NCBI RefSeq assembly: GCF_963422545.1
Contig: NZ_OY730242.1
Coordinates: 1 to 46,234, forward strand
Source: an uncultured Flavobacterium sp.
GTDB lineage: Bacteria; Bacteroidota; Bacteroidia; Flavobacteriales; Flavobacteriaceae
Length of the DNA stretch: 46,234 nucleotides
Direction: 5' to 3'
Positions 23,753 to 32,142 of the stretch are shown piece after piece. The notes beneath the pieces are model-generated. The model was not told the DNA's origin, made no database searches, and saw nothing but the letters and a program-made list of their open reading frames with translations. Both the position numbers and the translations under genes were made by a program. Each line of letters begins with the position of its first letter. Positions within the stretch are counted from its first letter, which is position 1.

Positions 23753-24817
23753 TTACATGCTGCTCTTTAGGGCATTGTATTCGTTTGTCATATCTAAAGA
23801 TCTGTAAACACCCAAAAGTGTTTTTGTTGCATCTGGATTTTTAGGCTCGATTGTCAGAACTTTTTTGAGATATGGAATTGCACTACGGGCAATATCATCT
23901 TTTCTGGCATTCAACTTATCATATTTCTGCATTTCTGCAGGAGTAGTTCCTAAAGATGATATTTCATCAGCTAAATCTTTTTTTATTTGTAACTTCAAGT
24001 AAGCCATATTAATATAAGCATCAACATAATTAGGATTCAATTCTAAAACATAATTATAGGTTGCTTCTGCTTTGACGTAATCCTTTCTTTCGAGATAAGA
24101 ATATGCTAAATTATTATTGACTTCTATTTTTTTAGAAGGAACTGACTCCGTTCTGGGTTTTTCGTATAATCCTTGCTGAATGGCTGATTCTCTTGCTTTT
24201 GGCGAAACAAAAACATCTTCTTCTTTTGTTTTCTTGTTTGTGGCATAATACAAAACTCCCTGTCCGGAAAAATTAATCTTTTTTAAAGCTTCATAATATT
24301 TAACTGCCGAGTTGAAATCTTTGGCATTTACAGATGAAGATGCTGCATTGTACAAGTTTAGCGTATCTTTTTTATCAAACAAATAAACTTTATAACTTTT
24401 CTCTGCACTTTCTTTGAATTTACCTGCATTAAAATCAGCCATTGCGCCATTAACAAGACTGGATTTCATTTCTTTTAAAGCCATATTGGCTTTGACGGTA
24501 AATTTAAATTTACCTGACTCGTTTTCGTACAAAAATACGTCCTGATAAGACTGTGATGCCAACGTAAAATTATTAGCTGCATCTATATCTTTTACAGCTA
24601 AATCTTTTAATACATTTCCTTTTAAGAAATAAAAATCAGATTTATCTTCATCAGATGCATTAAGAATAAGGTATTCTGTTTTATTTAAAATCTCTAAGGA
24701 TTCCTGGCTTTTTCCTTTATCAAATAAAGTTTGAGCCTCTTTTATCTGGTCTTTTTGAGCAAATGCTCCGATACTCATCAATAGTAGGCATGATAGTACT
24801 TTAAGGTTCTTTTTCAT
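23753..24817 (-). CDS. Exported tetratricopeptide-repeat protein
   Basis: A 354-residue protein with signal peptide MKKNLKVLSCLLLMSIGAFAQ and helical TPR units throughout. Clear units include LFDKGKSQESLEILNK, NAASSSVNAKDFNSAVKYYE (about 155-175) and NNLAYSYLERKDYVKAEATY followed by VLELNPNYVDAYINMAYL (about 232-270), with a last unit ending NPDATKTLLGVYRSLDM. It is presumably a periplasmic scaffold for protein-protein contacts; partner unknown. It is convergent with nth and shares that terminator on the reverse strand. The stretch upstream is the long gap that ends in the sigma-factor unit. Confidence 0.85.
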   Translation of the reverse strand: MKKNLKVLSCLLLMSIGAFAQKDQIKEAQTLFDKGKSQESLEILNKTEYLILNASDEDKSDFYFLKGNVLKDLAVKDIDAANNFTLASQSYQDVFLYENESGKFKFTVKANMALKEMKSSLVNGAMADFNAGKFKESAEKSYKVYLFDKKDTLNLYNAASSSVNAKDFNSAVKYYEALKKINFSGQGVLYYATNKKTKEEDVFVSPKARESAIQQGLYEKPRTESVPSKKIEVNNNLAYSYLERKDYVKAEATYNYVLELNPNYVDAYINMAYLKLQIKKDLADEISSLGTTPAEMQKYDKLNARKDDIARSAIPYLKKVLTIEPKNPDATKTLLGVYRSLDMTNEYNALKSSM

Positions 24818-25013
24818 TTTTTTGGTTTTGTTAGTTGATTAAATAGATTGTGGAACAAATAATATTTAAAATATAGAACAAAATCTCTCTCTCTTTGCCT
24901 AAAAATAAATACTTAGTATAAAAACACTATTTGGTCTTCATACTTTTTACGTAACATCATCACGCACAACAAACAAAACAAAATAAAGTAGTGTAATTTT
25001 TCTTCATAGACGA

Positions 25014-25044
25014 TTTGGTTATTTTGGTTAAACTTTTATTTTTG
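25014..25044 (+). promoter_or_regulatory. Orphan plus-strand promoter
   Basis: TTTG at 25014-25017, 19-bp spacer, TATTTTTG at 25037-25044: a complete match to the Bacteroidota -33/-7 consensus with ideal spacing. No annotated plus-strand gene lies downstream for more than 13 kb. Confidence 0.55.
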
Positions 25045-25336
25045 ATTTCAATACTGGTAAATTCTTGTATATTTTGATTTTTTAATACGAAAAATTCCTT
25101 AATTAAGTAATTTACTTGAATAAAAAATTATTTTTTAACCAAAATAGAATTTATTATTGAATAAATAAACAAAATGTGAACAAAATATTAAAATTTAACA
25201 TACATAAAATAAAAGGAGAACTCAATCATCAAATTTCCAAAGTATTAGAGTACTATATTTTGTTGCATCAAAAACCAACAAAACATAGCGCTTTAGAGGC
25301 AATACGCCCAACGAATAAAACTTAAGATTAACACAT

Positions 25337-25375
25337 AAAAAAACTCACTACCTGTATTTGCATACAAATAGTGAG
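25337..25375 (-). terminator. Terminator of the sigma factor / small protein unit
   Basis: On the minus strand, CTCACTA...TAGTGAG stem (25375-25369 with 25350-25344), extended by an inner TGTA/TACA pairing, then a run of seven T. It lies about 65 bp after the 47-codon gene. Confidence 0.7.
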
Positions 25376-25380
25376 CTTTC

Positions 25381-25407
25381 AACCAAAACGACCATTTGGT
25401 TTTTCTT
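25381..25407 (+). terminator. Possible plus-strand terminator
   Basis: Stem AACCAAA (25381-25387) with TTTGGTT (25395-25401), followed by TTTCTTT. It would end a transcript from the 25014 promoter. Confidence 0.45.
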
Positions 25408-25441
25408 TCGAAATAAACATCCGACCTAAATAGTGGGCTGC

Positions 25442-25585
25442 TTAGTTAGCTATAATTTCAAAACTCTTGTCTTCAATTTTCACAATTGTTAACGCTTGTG
25501 AGTAATTAAGCAAAAAAGAAATAACTTCTTTCTTCGGTTTTAAATTTTTAGAAGCTAATGCCTTTTTCGAGTAAATTTTCGCCAT
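25442..25585 (-). CDS. Small conserved protein, 47 residues, after the sigma factor
   Basis: An ATG at 25585 opens a frame of 47 codons to TAA (25444-25442). The product begins MAKIYSKKALASKNLKPKKE and ends SFEIIAN, with VISFLLNYSQALTIVKIED between: a basic N-terminal half, then a hydrophobic beta-like half. I recall close relatives (MxKIYSKEALASxNLKPKKE) in other Flavobacterium genomes but cannot check. It starts 50 bp after the end of the sigma-factor gene on the same strand and is followed by a good terminator, so both are probably one transcript. Possible roles are an anti-sigma or DNA-binding partner, but nothing in the sequence proves one. Confidence 0.65.
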   Translation of the reverse strand: MAKIYSKKALASKNLKPKKEVISFLLNYSQALTIVKIEDKSFEIIAN

Positions 25586-25635
25586 ACCATCAAAATGTTT
25601 TATAATAGTATAACGGGCTAATACTCAAAATAGTA

Positions 25636-26220
25636 TTAGTTGGTCAAAATAATTTGATGTTTATCGATTATTTTTCTCAAATTCATTAGCGCATAACGCA
25701 TTCTTCCTAATGCTGTATTGATGCTCACATCTGTCAGTTCTGAGATTTCTTTAAAACTCATGTCCTGATACATGCGCATCACCAATACCTCTTTTTGATC
25801 CTCTGGTAACTCTTCGATTAGTCTTTTTAAGTCGATTTCGACCTGATCTACAATCATTTTACCTTCGATAGTTAGAGAATCATCAGACATTATAGAAAAA
25901 ATCGAAAACTCTTCGGTTTCTCTATACATTGGCATTTTTTTTGTCTTGCGAAAGTGATCTACAATTAAATTATGTGAAATACGCATCACCCAAGGCAAAA
26001 ATTTCCCCTCTTCATTATAAGAATTACTTTTTAAGGTTTTGATTACCTTAATGAAAGTATCTTGAAAAATATCATTTGAAATATCTCTATCAGAAATCTT
26101 AGAATATATAAATCCATATATCTTAGATTCGTGTCTTTTTATTAATGTACCAAGAGCAGATTCATTGCCTTCGACATAATTTTTTACTAATAGAGCGTCT
26201 GGAATATGCAGATCAGCCAT
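25636..26220 (-). CDS. ECF-type RNA polymerase sigma factor
   Basis: A 194-residue sigma-70 family factor. Region 2 is seen in IKRHESKIYGFIYSKISDRD and DISNDIFQDTFIKVIKTL, with FLPWVMRISHNLIVDHFRK (2.3-2.4, promoter melting and -7 recognition). Region 4 is LPEDQKEVLVMRMYQDMSFK followed by EISELTDVSINTALGRMRYA, the helix-turn-helix. The linker (YRETEEFSIFSIMSDDSLT) is acidic. This is the constitutively conserved ECF factor of Flavobacteria rather than a SigX/anti-sigma pair: no FecR-like anti-sigma gene or TonB receptor is adjacent. The only neighbour in the operon is the 47-codon gene. The regulon is unknown. Confidence 0.92.
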   Translation of the reverse strand: MADLHIPDALLVKNYVEGNESALGTLIKRHESKIYGFIYSKISDRDISNDIFQDTFIKVIKTLKSNSYNEEGKFLPWVMRISHNLIVDHFRKTKKMPMYRETEEFSIFSIMSDDSLTIEGKMIVDQVEIDLKRLIEELPEDQKEVLVMRMYQDMSFKEISELTDVSINTALGRMRYALMNLRKIIDKHQIILTN

Positions 26221-26549
26221 AATACTACTTTTTTTAGTTCTGTTTTAAAATCTTGGAGTAATTTTTCTAAAAAGTAGTTTTATTGTATAGGCGTATCTTT
26301 TTTGAGTTATGTTAATATTTTGACCAAATTTAACAAATAATTGTTTTAAAAAGCAAATAAAAGAAGCATTAATTAATAAGAAACTATTAAGTTTTATAAA
26401 ATAAACTTTACCGCCACTTGAAAGGCTCTTAAAACGCTCTGAATTTCAAGTATTTCGAGCCTTAAAAAAACAGACATAAATAACTTACAATTAAACATTT
26501 AGGTCATTTACATCTGTTATAAATTACAACTTTTTAAACTATTGTTTAC
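26221..26549. other. Gap between the sigma gene and the PUL
   Basis: A 329-bp AT-rich gap. It holds the likely sigma-gene promoter (26325-26357) and an inverted repeat ACTTGAAA/TTTCAAGT (26416-26423 with 26444-26451) near the 3' end of the PUL, without a T-run on the minus strand. No gene seen. Confidence 0.6.
26325..26357 (-). promoter_or_regulatory. Possible promoter of the sigma-factor gene
   Basis: On the minus strand TTTG (26357-26354), 21-bp spacer, TAAATTTG (26332-26325). Predicted leader about 98 nt. Confidence 0.45.
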
Positions 26550-27308
26550 TTATTGATAAACACGTACATAGTCTATATAAAACTTTTGAGGGAGTATATT
26601 ATCATCGACTTCAGGGCCTCCAAAATTTCCTCCTATGGCTAAATTTAGTACAATATAAAATGGTTTATCAAATGGCCATGTATCTTCGTTTTTAACTTGA
26701 GGATTGAAAGTATAAACTACTGTTTTATCCACAAAAAAATCAATTTTTTCTTTTGTCCATTCAATAGCATATACATGATATCCTTCTTCTATATTAGGAA
26801 AGACCGTTTTTTTGGTATTAACTGAATTTCCGTGACTGTCTTGTGTGTGCAAGGTTGTATATACCATATGCGGATCGCGGCCAATATATTCCAGAATATC
26901 TATTTCTCCTGTTTTGGGCCATTTTACGGTATCAATATTGGCGCCTAACATCCAGAAGGCCGGCCATAAACCATGACCAATTGGTAATTTTGCTCTGGCT
27001 TCTATTCGGCCATATAAAAATTCTTTCTTTCCTTTTGTGGTTATTTTTGTAGAGGTGTATTTATTTCCTTCTTTTCGGGCTTCGATAATTAAATTTCCAT
27101 CTTTAAATTCGTGATTTGTTTTGGTATAAATCTGTCTTTCGTTGTTTCCGAAACCACAAAGATCAGGGCAACCGTCTCCTACTTCAAAATTCCATACAGA
27201 TTCGTTTACTTCCTTTTTATTAAAATTTTCTTCCCAGACAAGTTTTCGTTTTACTTCCTGGGCAAAACCAAAACTGGTGATCATTAACAATACAATTACT
27301 TTTTGCAT
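26550..27308 (-). CDS. GH16 family beta-glucanase, short secreted form
   Basis: A 252-residue glycoside hydrolase of family 16 with signal peptide MQKVIVLLMITSFGFAQ. The catalytic motif is GEIDILEYIG, with nucleophile Glu135, Asp137 and acid/base Glu140 (ExDxxE). Other family blocks: VWEENFNKKEVNESVWNFE, YGRIEARAKLPIGHGLWPAF, WMLGANIDTVKWP, and the C-terminal FYIVLNLAIGGNFGG with KFYIDYVRVYQ. The pattern is that of beta-1,3- or 1,3(4)-glucanases (laminarinase/lichenase) rather than agarase or carrageenase. It has no lipobox and no accessory domain, so it is probably free in the periplasm or secreted. Last gene of the PUL, 83 bp after the large GH16 gene, with a hairpin between. Confidence 0.92.
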   Translation of the reverse strand: MQKVIVLLMITSFGFAQEVKRKLVWEENFNKKEVNESVWNFEVGDGCPDLCGFGNNERQIYTKTNHEFKDGNLIIEARKEGNKYTSTKITTKGKKEFLYGRIEARAKLPIGHGLWPAFWMLGANIDTVKWPKTGEIDILEYIGRDPHMVYTTLHTQDSHGNSVNTKKTVFPNIEEGYHVYAIEWTKEKIDFFVDKTVVYTFNPQVKNEDTWPFDKPFYIVLNLAIGGNFGGPEVDDNILPQKFYIDYVRVYQ

Positions 27309-27334
27309 ACTTTGATTTTTAAATTGCTAAAATT

Positions 27335-27363
27335 AAGAAGGCCAGCCTTAAACTGACCTTCTT
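27335..27363 (-). terminator. Hairpin between the two GH16 genes
   Basis: Stem of 11 bp with one mismatch (27335-27345 with 27353-27363), arm AAGAAGGCCAG. The run after it on the minus strand is AATTTT, weak for termination, so an attenuator or mRNA 3'-end stabiliser is also possible. Confidence 0.55.
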
Positions 27364-27391
27364 ACTTCATTCTTACTAATTAATTTGTATT

Positions 27392-29053
27392 CTATTGATA
27401 TACTCTCACATAATCAATTTCCATTGAAGATTGTGCAAAAGCGGGATCAATATTACCGCCCAGATTACCTCCCATCGCAACATTTAGAATTAAGAAAAAA
27501 TCACTATTAAATGGAAGAGAACCGTCATTAGGAACTGAATGAATCAGCTCATCATCTACAAAAATTTTGACTGATGATGGACTCCAAATTGTTTTATAAA
27601 CATGAAATTCTGTTGAAACATTTGCTATTGTTTTAGAACCTGTATTGCCATTTCCGCCTGAATGTCCAGGATAATGAAGGGTAGCTAAAATTACATTCTG
27701 GTTATTACCTACGTGCTCCATCATATCTATCTCTCCGCAAGCCGGCCATGGTTTTGTAGCATAATTTTGCCCCAGCATCCAGAGTGCCGGCCAGGTTCCT
27801 GCTCCTATTGGAAGTTTAGCTTTTATTTCGACTTTTCCGTAAGTGAATGAAAATTTACCATCAGTTTTTAATCGTGCCGAAGAATAATCTGCTCCGCCCG
27901 AAGCTTCTTTCTTAGCCGTGATTTTCAAATTTCCGCCTTGAACTATTACATTTGTTGCTGAGTTGGTATAATTCTGTTTTTCATTATTGCCCCAGCCATT
28001 ATCTCCTTTTCCTAAATCATAACCCCATTTTGTTGCATCTGGTGCTCCATCTGTATTGAATTCATCAGACCAAACGAGCTTTGTATAATCTGTTACCGGA
28101 TTTTGAGTTGGTTTTGTCGTGGTAAAAATATGATACCACGCCAAGCCCGGATTTCCGCCCATAACAGCTCTAACAACCATTCTGTTTGCTGTAATTGACA
28201 AGATTTCGTATGAACTCTGACCAATATAATACCCCATAAATCCTCCATCAGAGAAGTTTAACATTGTTCCTCTGGTTTGTGTTACATGATCCGGATTTTT
28301 GGACACAAAGGATTCTGATGGACTTAATGAAACGGTTTTAACTCCGCTTGCATCATAGGCTAAACAAGCATCATCTGGCCCGCTGCCACCTCCTACGCTT
28401 TTGAATGCGGCATTAAAGAAGGTTGATCCTCCATTGTTTAACTGATATTTCAATTGTCCTCCGTCAAGAGAGAATGTCAGTACATTTTCGTATAAACAAC
28501 TGCTTGTTGGTGATCCTGCTTTTTCAAAAGCTCCTGCCGCATAATAGTTTGGATAGAAATTTTTAGCAGCGTCGGCATCATTTTGTCCTACTCCTAAATG
28601 TCCGGGTTCTGAGGCTGACCAATACCATTTTTTAGAAGTTCCCGCTGTTAAGAACTGAACGGCTTCGTCATCGCTAAAATTACTTAATACAGTAACGTCT
28701 AATGTTGTATTTGTAGCTACACCGGCTTTTCCTGTTGCAATAATAGTAACGGTATAAGTGTTTACTCCTGTTTTGGTAAAACGTTTGGTAAACGCGCCGC
28801 TTGGAGCATTTTCTGAAGTTCCGTCGCTAAATACATATTTATACGAAATAGCATTATTGGCGGTTGCAACCAGCTTTACCATTCCTGAACCGTCTCCGTT
28901 TGGAGCATTGGCAGTTTTCCCTACAATTTCGGCTGTTACTTTAAGATTTGAAGGTGCTGACAAATTACCAAATGCATAATCATCTTTCTGGCAACTTACT
29001 GCCAGAAATAATGACAGTAATGCTATTATATTTATAATTATTCTTTTACTCAT
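27392..29053 (-). CDS. GH16 beta-glucanase, multidomain surface lipoprotein
   Basis: A 553-residue protein with a lipobox at LAVSC (Cys21). Order: PKD-like domain (about 37-125, YKYVFSDGTSENAPSG, NTYTVTIIATGKAG), a middle domain (about 130-315) with conserved Trp/Tyr and Cys (FLTAGTSKKWYWSASEPGHL, SCLYENVLTFSLDGG) that I cannot assign, and a GH16 domain (about 325-553) with DYTKLVWSDEFNTDGAPDAT, WPALWMLGQN and the catalytic GEIDMMEHVG (Glu441, Asp443, Glu446). It should be anchored on the cell surface and attack beta-1,3-glucan there. The middle domain may bind glucan. It starts 12 bp after the SusE-position gene and is in the same operon. Confidence 0.9.
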   Translation of the reverse strand: MSKRIIINIIALLSLFLAVSCQKDDYAFGNLSAPSNLKVTAEIVGKTANAPNGDGSGMVKLVATANNAISYKYVFSDGTSENAPSGAFTKRFTKTGVNTYTVTIIATGKAGVATNTTLDVTVLSNFSDDEAVQFLTAGTSKKWYWSASEPGHLGVGQNDADAAKNFYPNYYAAGAFEKAGSPTSSCLYENVLTFSLDGGQLKYQLNNGGSTFFNAAFKSVGGGSGPDDACLAYDASGVKTVSLSPSESFVSKNPDHVTQTRGTMLNFSDGGFMGYYIGQSSYEILSITANRMVVRAVMGGNPGLAWYHIFTTTKPTQNPVTDYTKLVWSDEFNTDGAPDATKWGYDLGKGDNGWGNNEKQNYTNSATNVIVQGGNLKITAKKEASGGADYSSARLKTDGKFSFTYGKVEIKAKLPIGAGTWPALWMLGQNYATKPWPACGEIDMMEHVGNNQNVILATLHYPGHSGGNGNTGSKTIANVSTEFHVYKTIWSPSSVKIFVDDELIHSVPNDGSLPFNSDFFLILNVAMGGNLGGNIDPAFAQSSMEIDYVRVYQ

Positions 29054-29065
29054 GATTTCGTGTTT

Positions 29066-30619
29066 TTAGTTGGATTGTTTTATGTCATCAAAATAATAGG
29101 TTTTCCCTGTGCCGTTAACCCCAAAGTCAAAGAACACAACTACACGTTGAAATTGATTGGCTGTTGTAGCTCCATTAAAATCAAAAGTCAGCTCTTCCCA
29201 TCCGTTTGCAACGGTCGAAGTGGCATCTACTTCTTTATTGATTGAACTATCAGACATATTTTCGAACTTCATTTTAACGACAATTCCTGCCTGAGGTGAC
29301 CATACTTTCATTTTCATCTTTTTGAAAGTTGAAAAATTAAGCGGGCTTGCTAATTCAATAAATGATCCGGCCCAAACTTCAGAACCATTTCCTTTTGTTA
29401 AAGCACCTACTTTTGCAGATGTATTAATTCCTGTTTTATCCGGATTATTTGCTAATACTGAATTTGCTCCGCCAAAACTGGTAAATTGATAAGTCAATAC
29501 TGAAGATTCAAAAGTCAATGGTAATTTTATCGTTTCAACACCCGAAGTCAATTCAATATCATCAAAATAATAGTCAGCTCCGGTACCGTTATTTCCAAAA
29601 TCAAAGAAAACCACAAGCCTTTGATAATTCTTAGCATTATCAACTGCAGAGAAATCAAAAGTTAAATCTTCCCAACCATTAGCGATTGTATTAGTCACAT
29701 CAACTTCTGTGTTAATATCCGGATTTGCTAAGTTTTCTAATTTCATTTTAACCACAATTCCTGCTTTTGGTGACCATGCTTTAAGTTTGATTTTTTTCAA
29801 TGTCGAAAAATCAATTGGCACTCCTAATTCTATAAAAGAACCTGCCCAAACTTCTGAGCCTGCACTTTTAGTTAATTTAGCCACTTTTGCACTTGGATTA
29901 TCGCTATTTATACTTGGATTATTGGCTACAGCTGTATTTGCTCCTCCAAAATTGGTAAAGGCATAATTAAGTGTTGCCGATTCAAAATCTACGGGTAATA
30001 AAACAGGATTAGATATTGTAATTGTTTCTTCGTAAGTTGTCGTGGCCGCACCTCCGCTCAACGCTACTACTTTTACTTTGTATACGCCTACATTGGCATA
30101 GGTGTGTTTAATAGTTTCACCTTCCATGAAATCTGTCGGGATTTCGTTTGGAGTTTCTCCAAAATATACCCTAAAATAAGTTTCTAAATTTGCTTTTGCC
30201 GAAACTGAAGCTGACATATTATCTCCAATTACATGCGCTAAAGTCACTTGCAAATTAGTTGGTGCTAAAAACGAAACGGTTACTTCCTGATTTACTTCGG
30301 TTATTTTTCCGTTGATTCCCATTGCTTTTATTTTGGCATGGTAAACTCCTTCTTTATAGGTATGTGTTACGGTTCCTCCAGATCCAAAATAATCAGATTC
30401 AGGACTTCCGTCGCCATAATTTATCTTGTATTGCGTAACACCTTCGCCTTTAGGCAAAAAAGTAACTTTACCTGTGTTATCCTGCGTTACGGTGGTCAAA
30501 GCAGATACGCCAGACGGCGCACTCACGCTGTCTAAATCAATATTGCTATTATTATCATTTGAACAACTCAGAAGTATTGTTAAAACGAAAAGACTTATAA
30601 TAAAATGTAATTTTTTCAT
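29066..30619 (-). CDS. Surface glycan-binding lipoprotein with tandem CBM-like modules
   Basis: A 517-residue lipoprotein (lipobox LLSCSND, Cys19) in the SusE position. Two PKD-like domains come first: about 35-115 (YKINYGDGSPESDYFGSGGT) and about 117-205 (FRVYFGETPNEIPTD). Two modules of about 155 residues follow, each opening with PVDFESATLNYAFTNFGGAN or PLTFESSVLTYQFTSFGGAN, having GSEVWAGSFIELG and ending with the block FFDFGNNGTGADYYFDDIEL. They are a recent internal duplication and look like jelly-roll carbohydrate-binding modules. No catalytic motif. It should hold laminarin-like polymer on the cell surface for SusD and GH16. The gap to susD is 12 bp. Confidence 0.8.
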   Translation of the reverse strand: MKKLHFIISLFVLTILLSCSNDNNSNIDLDSVSAPSGVSALTTVTQDNTGKVTFLPKGEGVTQYKINYGDGSPESDYFGSGGTVTHTYKEGVYHAKIKAMGINGKITEVNQEVTVSFLAPTNLQVTLAHVIGDNMSASVSAKANLETYFRVYFGETPNEIPTDFMEGETIKHTYANVGVYKVKVVALSGGAATTTYEETITISNPVLLPVDFESATLNYAFTNFGGANTAVANNPSINSDNPSAKVAKLTKSAGSEVWAGSFIELGVPIDFSTLKKIKLKAWSPKAGIVVKMKLENLANPDINTEVDVTNTIANGWEDLTFDFSAVDNAKNYQRLVVFFDFGNNGTGADYYFDDIELTSGVETIKLPLTFESSVLTYQFTSFGGANSVLANNPDKTGINTSAKVGALTKGNGSEVWAGSFIELASPLNFSTFKKMKMKVWSPQAGIVVKMKFENMSDSSINKEVDATSTVANGWEELTFDFNGATTANQFQRVVVFFDFGVNGTGKTYYFDDIKQSN

Positions 30620-30631
30620 AATACTGTTTTT

Positions 30632-32131
30632 TTAATATCCAGGGTTTTGTTTCCAATTTCCGTTCGCAAATTGAATTTCTTCAATTGGAAGTGGAAATAA
30701 CTCATTTTTATTTGCTGTAAAACCTGTTATTTTCCCAACTGCTTTTCCAGTTCTTACCAAATCAAAGAAACGGTGTCCTTCTCCAAAAAGCTCTACTCTT
30801 CTTTCTGCCCAAATAAAATCAGTAAGAGCTGCTCCTGAAGCTGATATATCATGATTATTATCTCCAAAAGCGCGTCTTCTCACTTGGTTTAAGTACGTTC
30901 TTGCTTTTGTATCGTCGATTCCGCCACGATTGTATGCTTCTGCTGCCATTAATAAAACATCGGCATAACGTATCGCTCTGTAATTGTTTGGATTTGTCAA
31001 GTTCAAATCTCCCTGGGCTTCTGAGCTTCTTTTTCTTGGCAAATATTTTCTGTTAAAGAAACCCGTGTCTTCATTTCCTTTTCCAAATGAAACTCCTTTT
31101 CCTCCATCATAATTTGTATTTGCTGCTGCAAAGGCTGCAATGTCTAATATGGCAACATCTTTACGTTTATCACCCACTTCAAAAGCATCTGCGGCTTCTT
31201 TAGTTGGAACGTTGAAACTAAATCCTGAAGAAAAAAGCGGTCCTGAATAATTTCTTATTCCGCTAAAACCTACTGCAACGTTACCTTCACTACATTGTAA
31301 ACAGCCAAAACCTGCTCCTTCGACATCTGTATATTGTACTTCAAAAACAGATTCAGTTCCGTTTTCTCCAGCTAATTCAAACATGGCATTATAATCGGTT
31401 TGCAAGCTGTATTTCCCCGAAGTTATAACGCCGTCAAGAGCTGCTGCCGCTTGTGTAAATTTATTTTGATACAAATAAGCTTTTCCTAATAATGCCTGAG
31501 CAGCACCTTTAGTTATGCGTCCTTTTTGAGATGCTGTTGGAGATAAATTAGCCGATGCAAAAATTAAATCAGCTTCTATAGAAGCATAAACTTCTGTAAC
31601 TGATGCACGCGGGATTGTTTTTTCATCTCCAATTTTAAATCTAGCATCTCCTTTCATCGGGATTCCTCCAAACCATTTCACTAACTCAAACTGGTAATAT
31701 GCTCTCAGAAAACGTGTTTCTGCAATTAGCTGGGCTTTTCCCTCAAAATCTGTTTTATCCTTAAATTCAAGAATATAATTGGCTCTTTGAACTCCTGCAA
31801 ACATCCAGTTCCAGATATCTCTTAAGTTACTGTTTGTCTGAGTATGAATCATATCGTCTATTTGCTGAAAACCTATAACATCTGTAGGGCTTTCTCCTCC
31901 TGCCAGTGTATTATCTGAAGCAATTTCGCCCAATAAAACATTTACATAAGAGGATTGAAGCAAATCGTAAGCGGCAATTAATGCCTGATCGTAATCTGCT
32001 TTTGAGTTGAAATAATTTTCAGAATCTATAGAGTATGCTACTTTTGGGTCTACAAAATCGTCTGAACAAGAAATACTTATTGTCGAGAACAGAGTTAGCG
32101 TTATGATGGTTGTAAATAAATATTTTTTCAT
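30632..32131 (-). CDS. susD: SusD-like surface glycan-binding protein
   Basis: A 499-residue RagB/SusD family lipoprotein: signal with lipobox ISISC (Cys22), N-terminal helical SusD domain (NYFNSKADYDQALIAAYDLL, NLRDIWNWMFAGVQRANYIL), TPR-like middle (AETRFLRAYYQFELVKWFGG, RITKGAAQALLGKAYLYQNK), and C-terminal block NYRAIRYADVLLMAAEAYNR with WAERRVELFGEGHRFFDLVR, ending in PLPIEEIQFANGNWKQNPGY. SusD caps the SusC barrel and binds glycan at the outside. Separated from susC by 11 bp and coupled in the PUL operon. Gene symbol is by family; the ligand is probably beta-glucan by context. Confidence 0.95.
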   Translation of the reverse strand: MKKYLFTTIITLTLFSTISISCSDDFVDPKVAYSIDSENYFNSKADYDQALIAAYDLLQSSYVNVLLGEIASDNTLAGGESPTDVIGFQQIDDMIHTQTNSNLRDIWNWMFAGVQRANYILEFKDKTDFEGKAQLIAETRFLRAYYQFELVKWFGGIPMKGDARFKIGDEKTIPRASVTEVYASIEADLIFASANLSPTASQKGRITKGAAQALLGKAYLYQNKFTQAAAALDGVITSGKYSLQTDYNAMFELAGENGTESVFEVQYTDVEGAGFGCLQCSEGNVAVGFSGIRNYSGPLFSSGFSFNVPTKEAADAFEVGDKRKDVAILDIAAFAAANTNYDGGKGVSFGKGNEDTGFFNRKYLPRKRSSEAQGDLNLTNPNNYRAIRYADVLLMAAEAYNRGGIDDTKARTYLNQVRRRAFGDNNHDISASGAALTDFIWAERRVELFGEGHRFFDLVRTGKAVGKITGFTANKNELFPLPIEEIQFANGNWKQNPGY

Positions 32132-32142
32132 TTTAATTGAAA

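Larger units (their letters stand above)
24818..25441. other. Long AT-rich gap with a possible orphan transcription unit
   Basis: A 624-bp gap. On the plus strand it holds a good promoter match (25014-25044), a 49-codon GTG-started frame (25176-25325) and two hairpins (25344-25375 and 25381-25401). On the minus strand the first hairpin serves as terminator of the sigma-factor unit. Otherwise I see nothing. Confidence 0.6.

Noticed and set aside
25176..25325. 49-codon GTG-started frame on the plus strand as a confident gene
   Set aside because: It has an apparent promoter upstream, but GTG start, AT-driven composition and no recognisable family; kept only as part of the orphan-transcript finding.
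29709..29966. Plus-strand frames inside the PUL (also 28758-28979, 30426-30635, 35606-35878, 37299-37562)
   Set aside because: They are antisense to strong family-matched coding regions and resemble no protein family.
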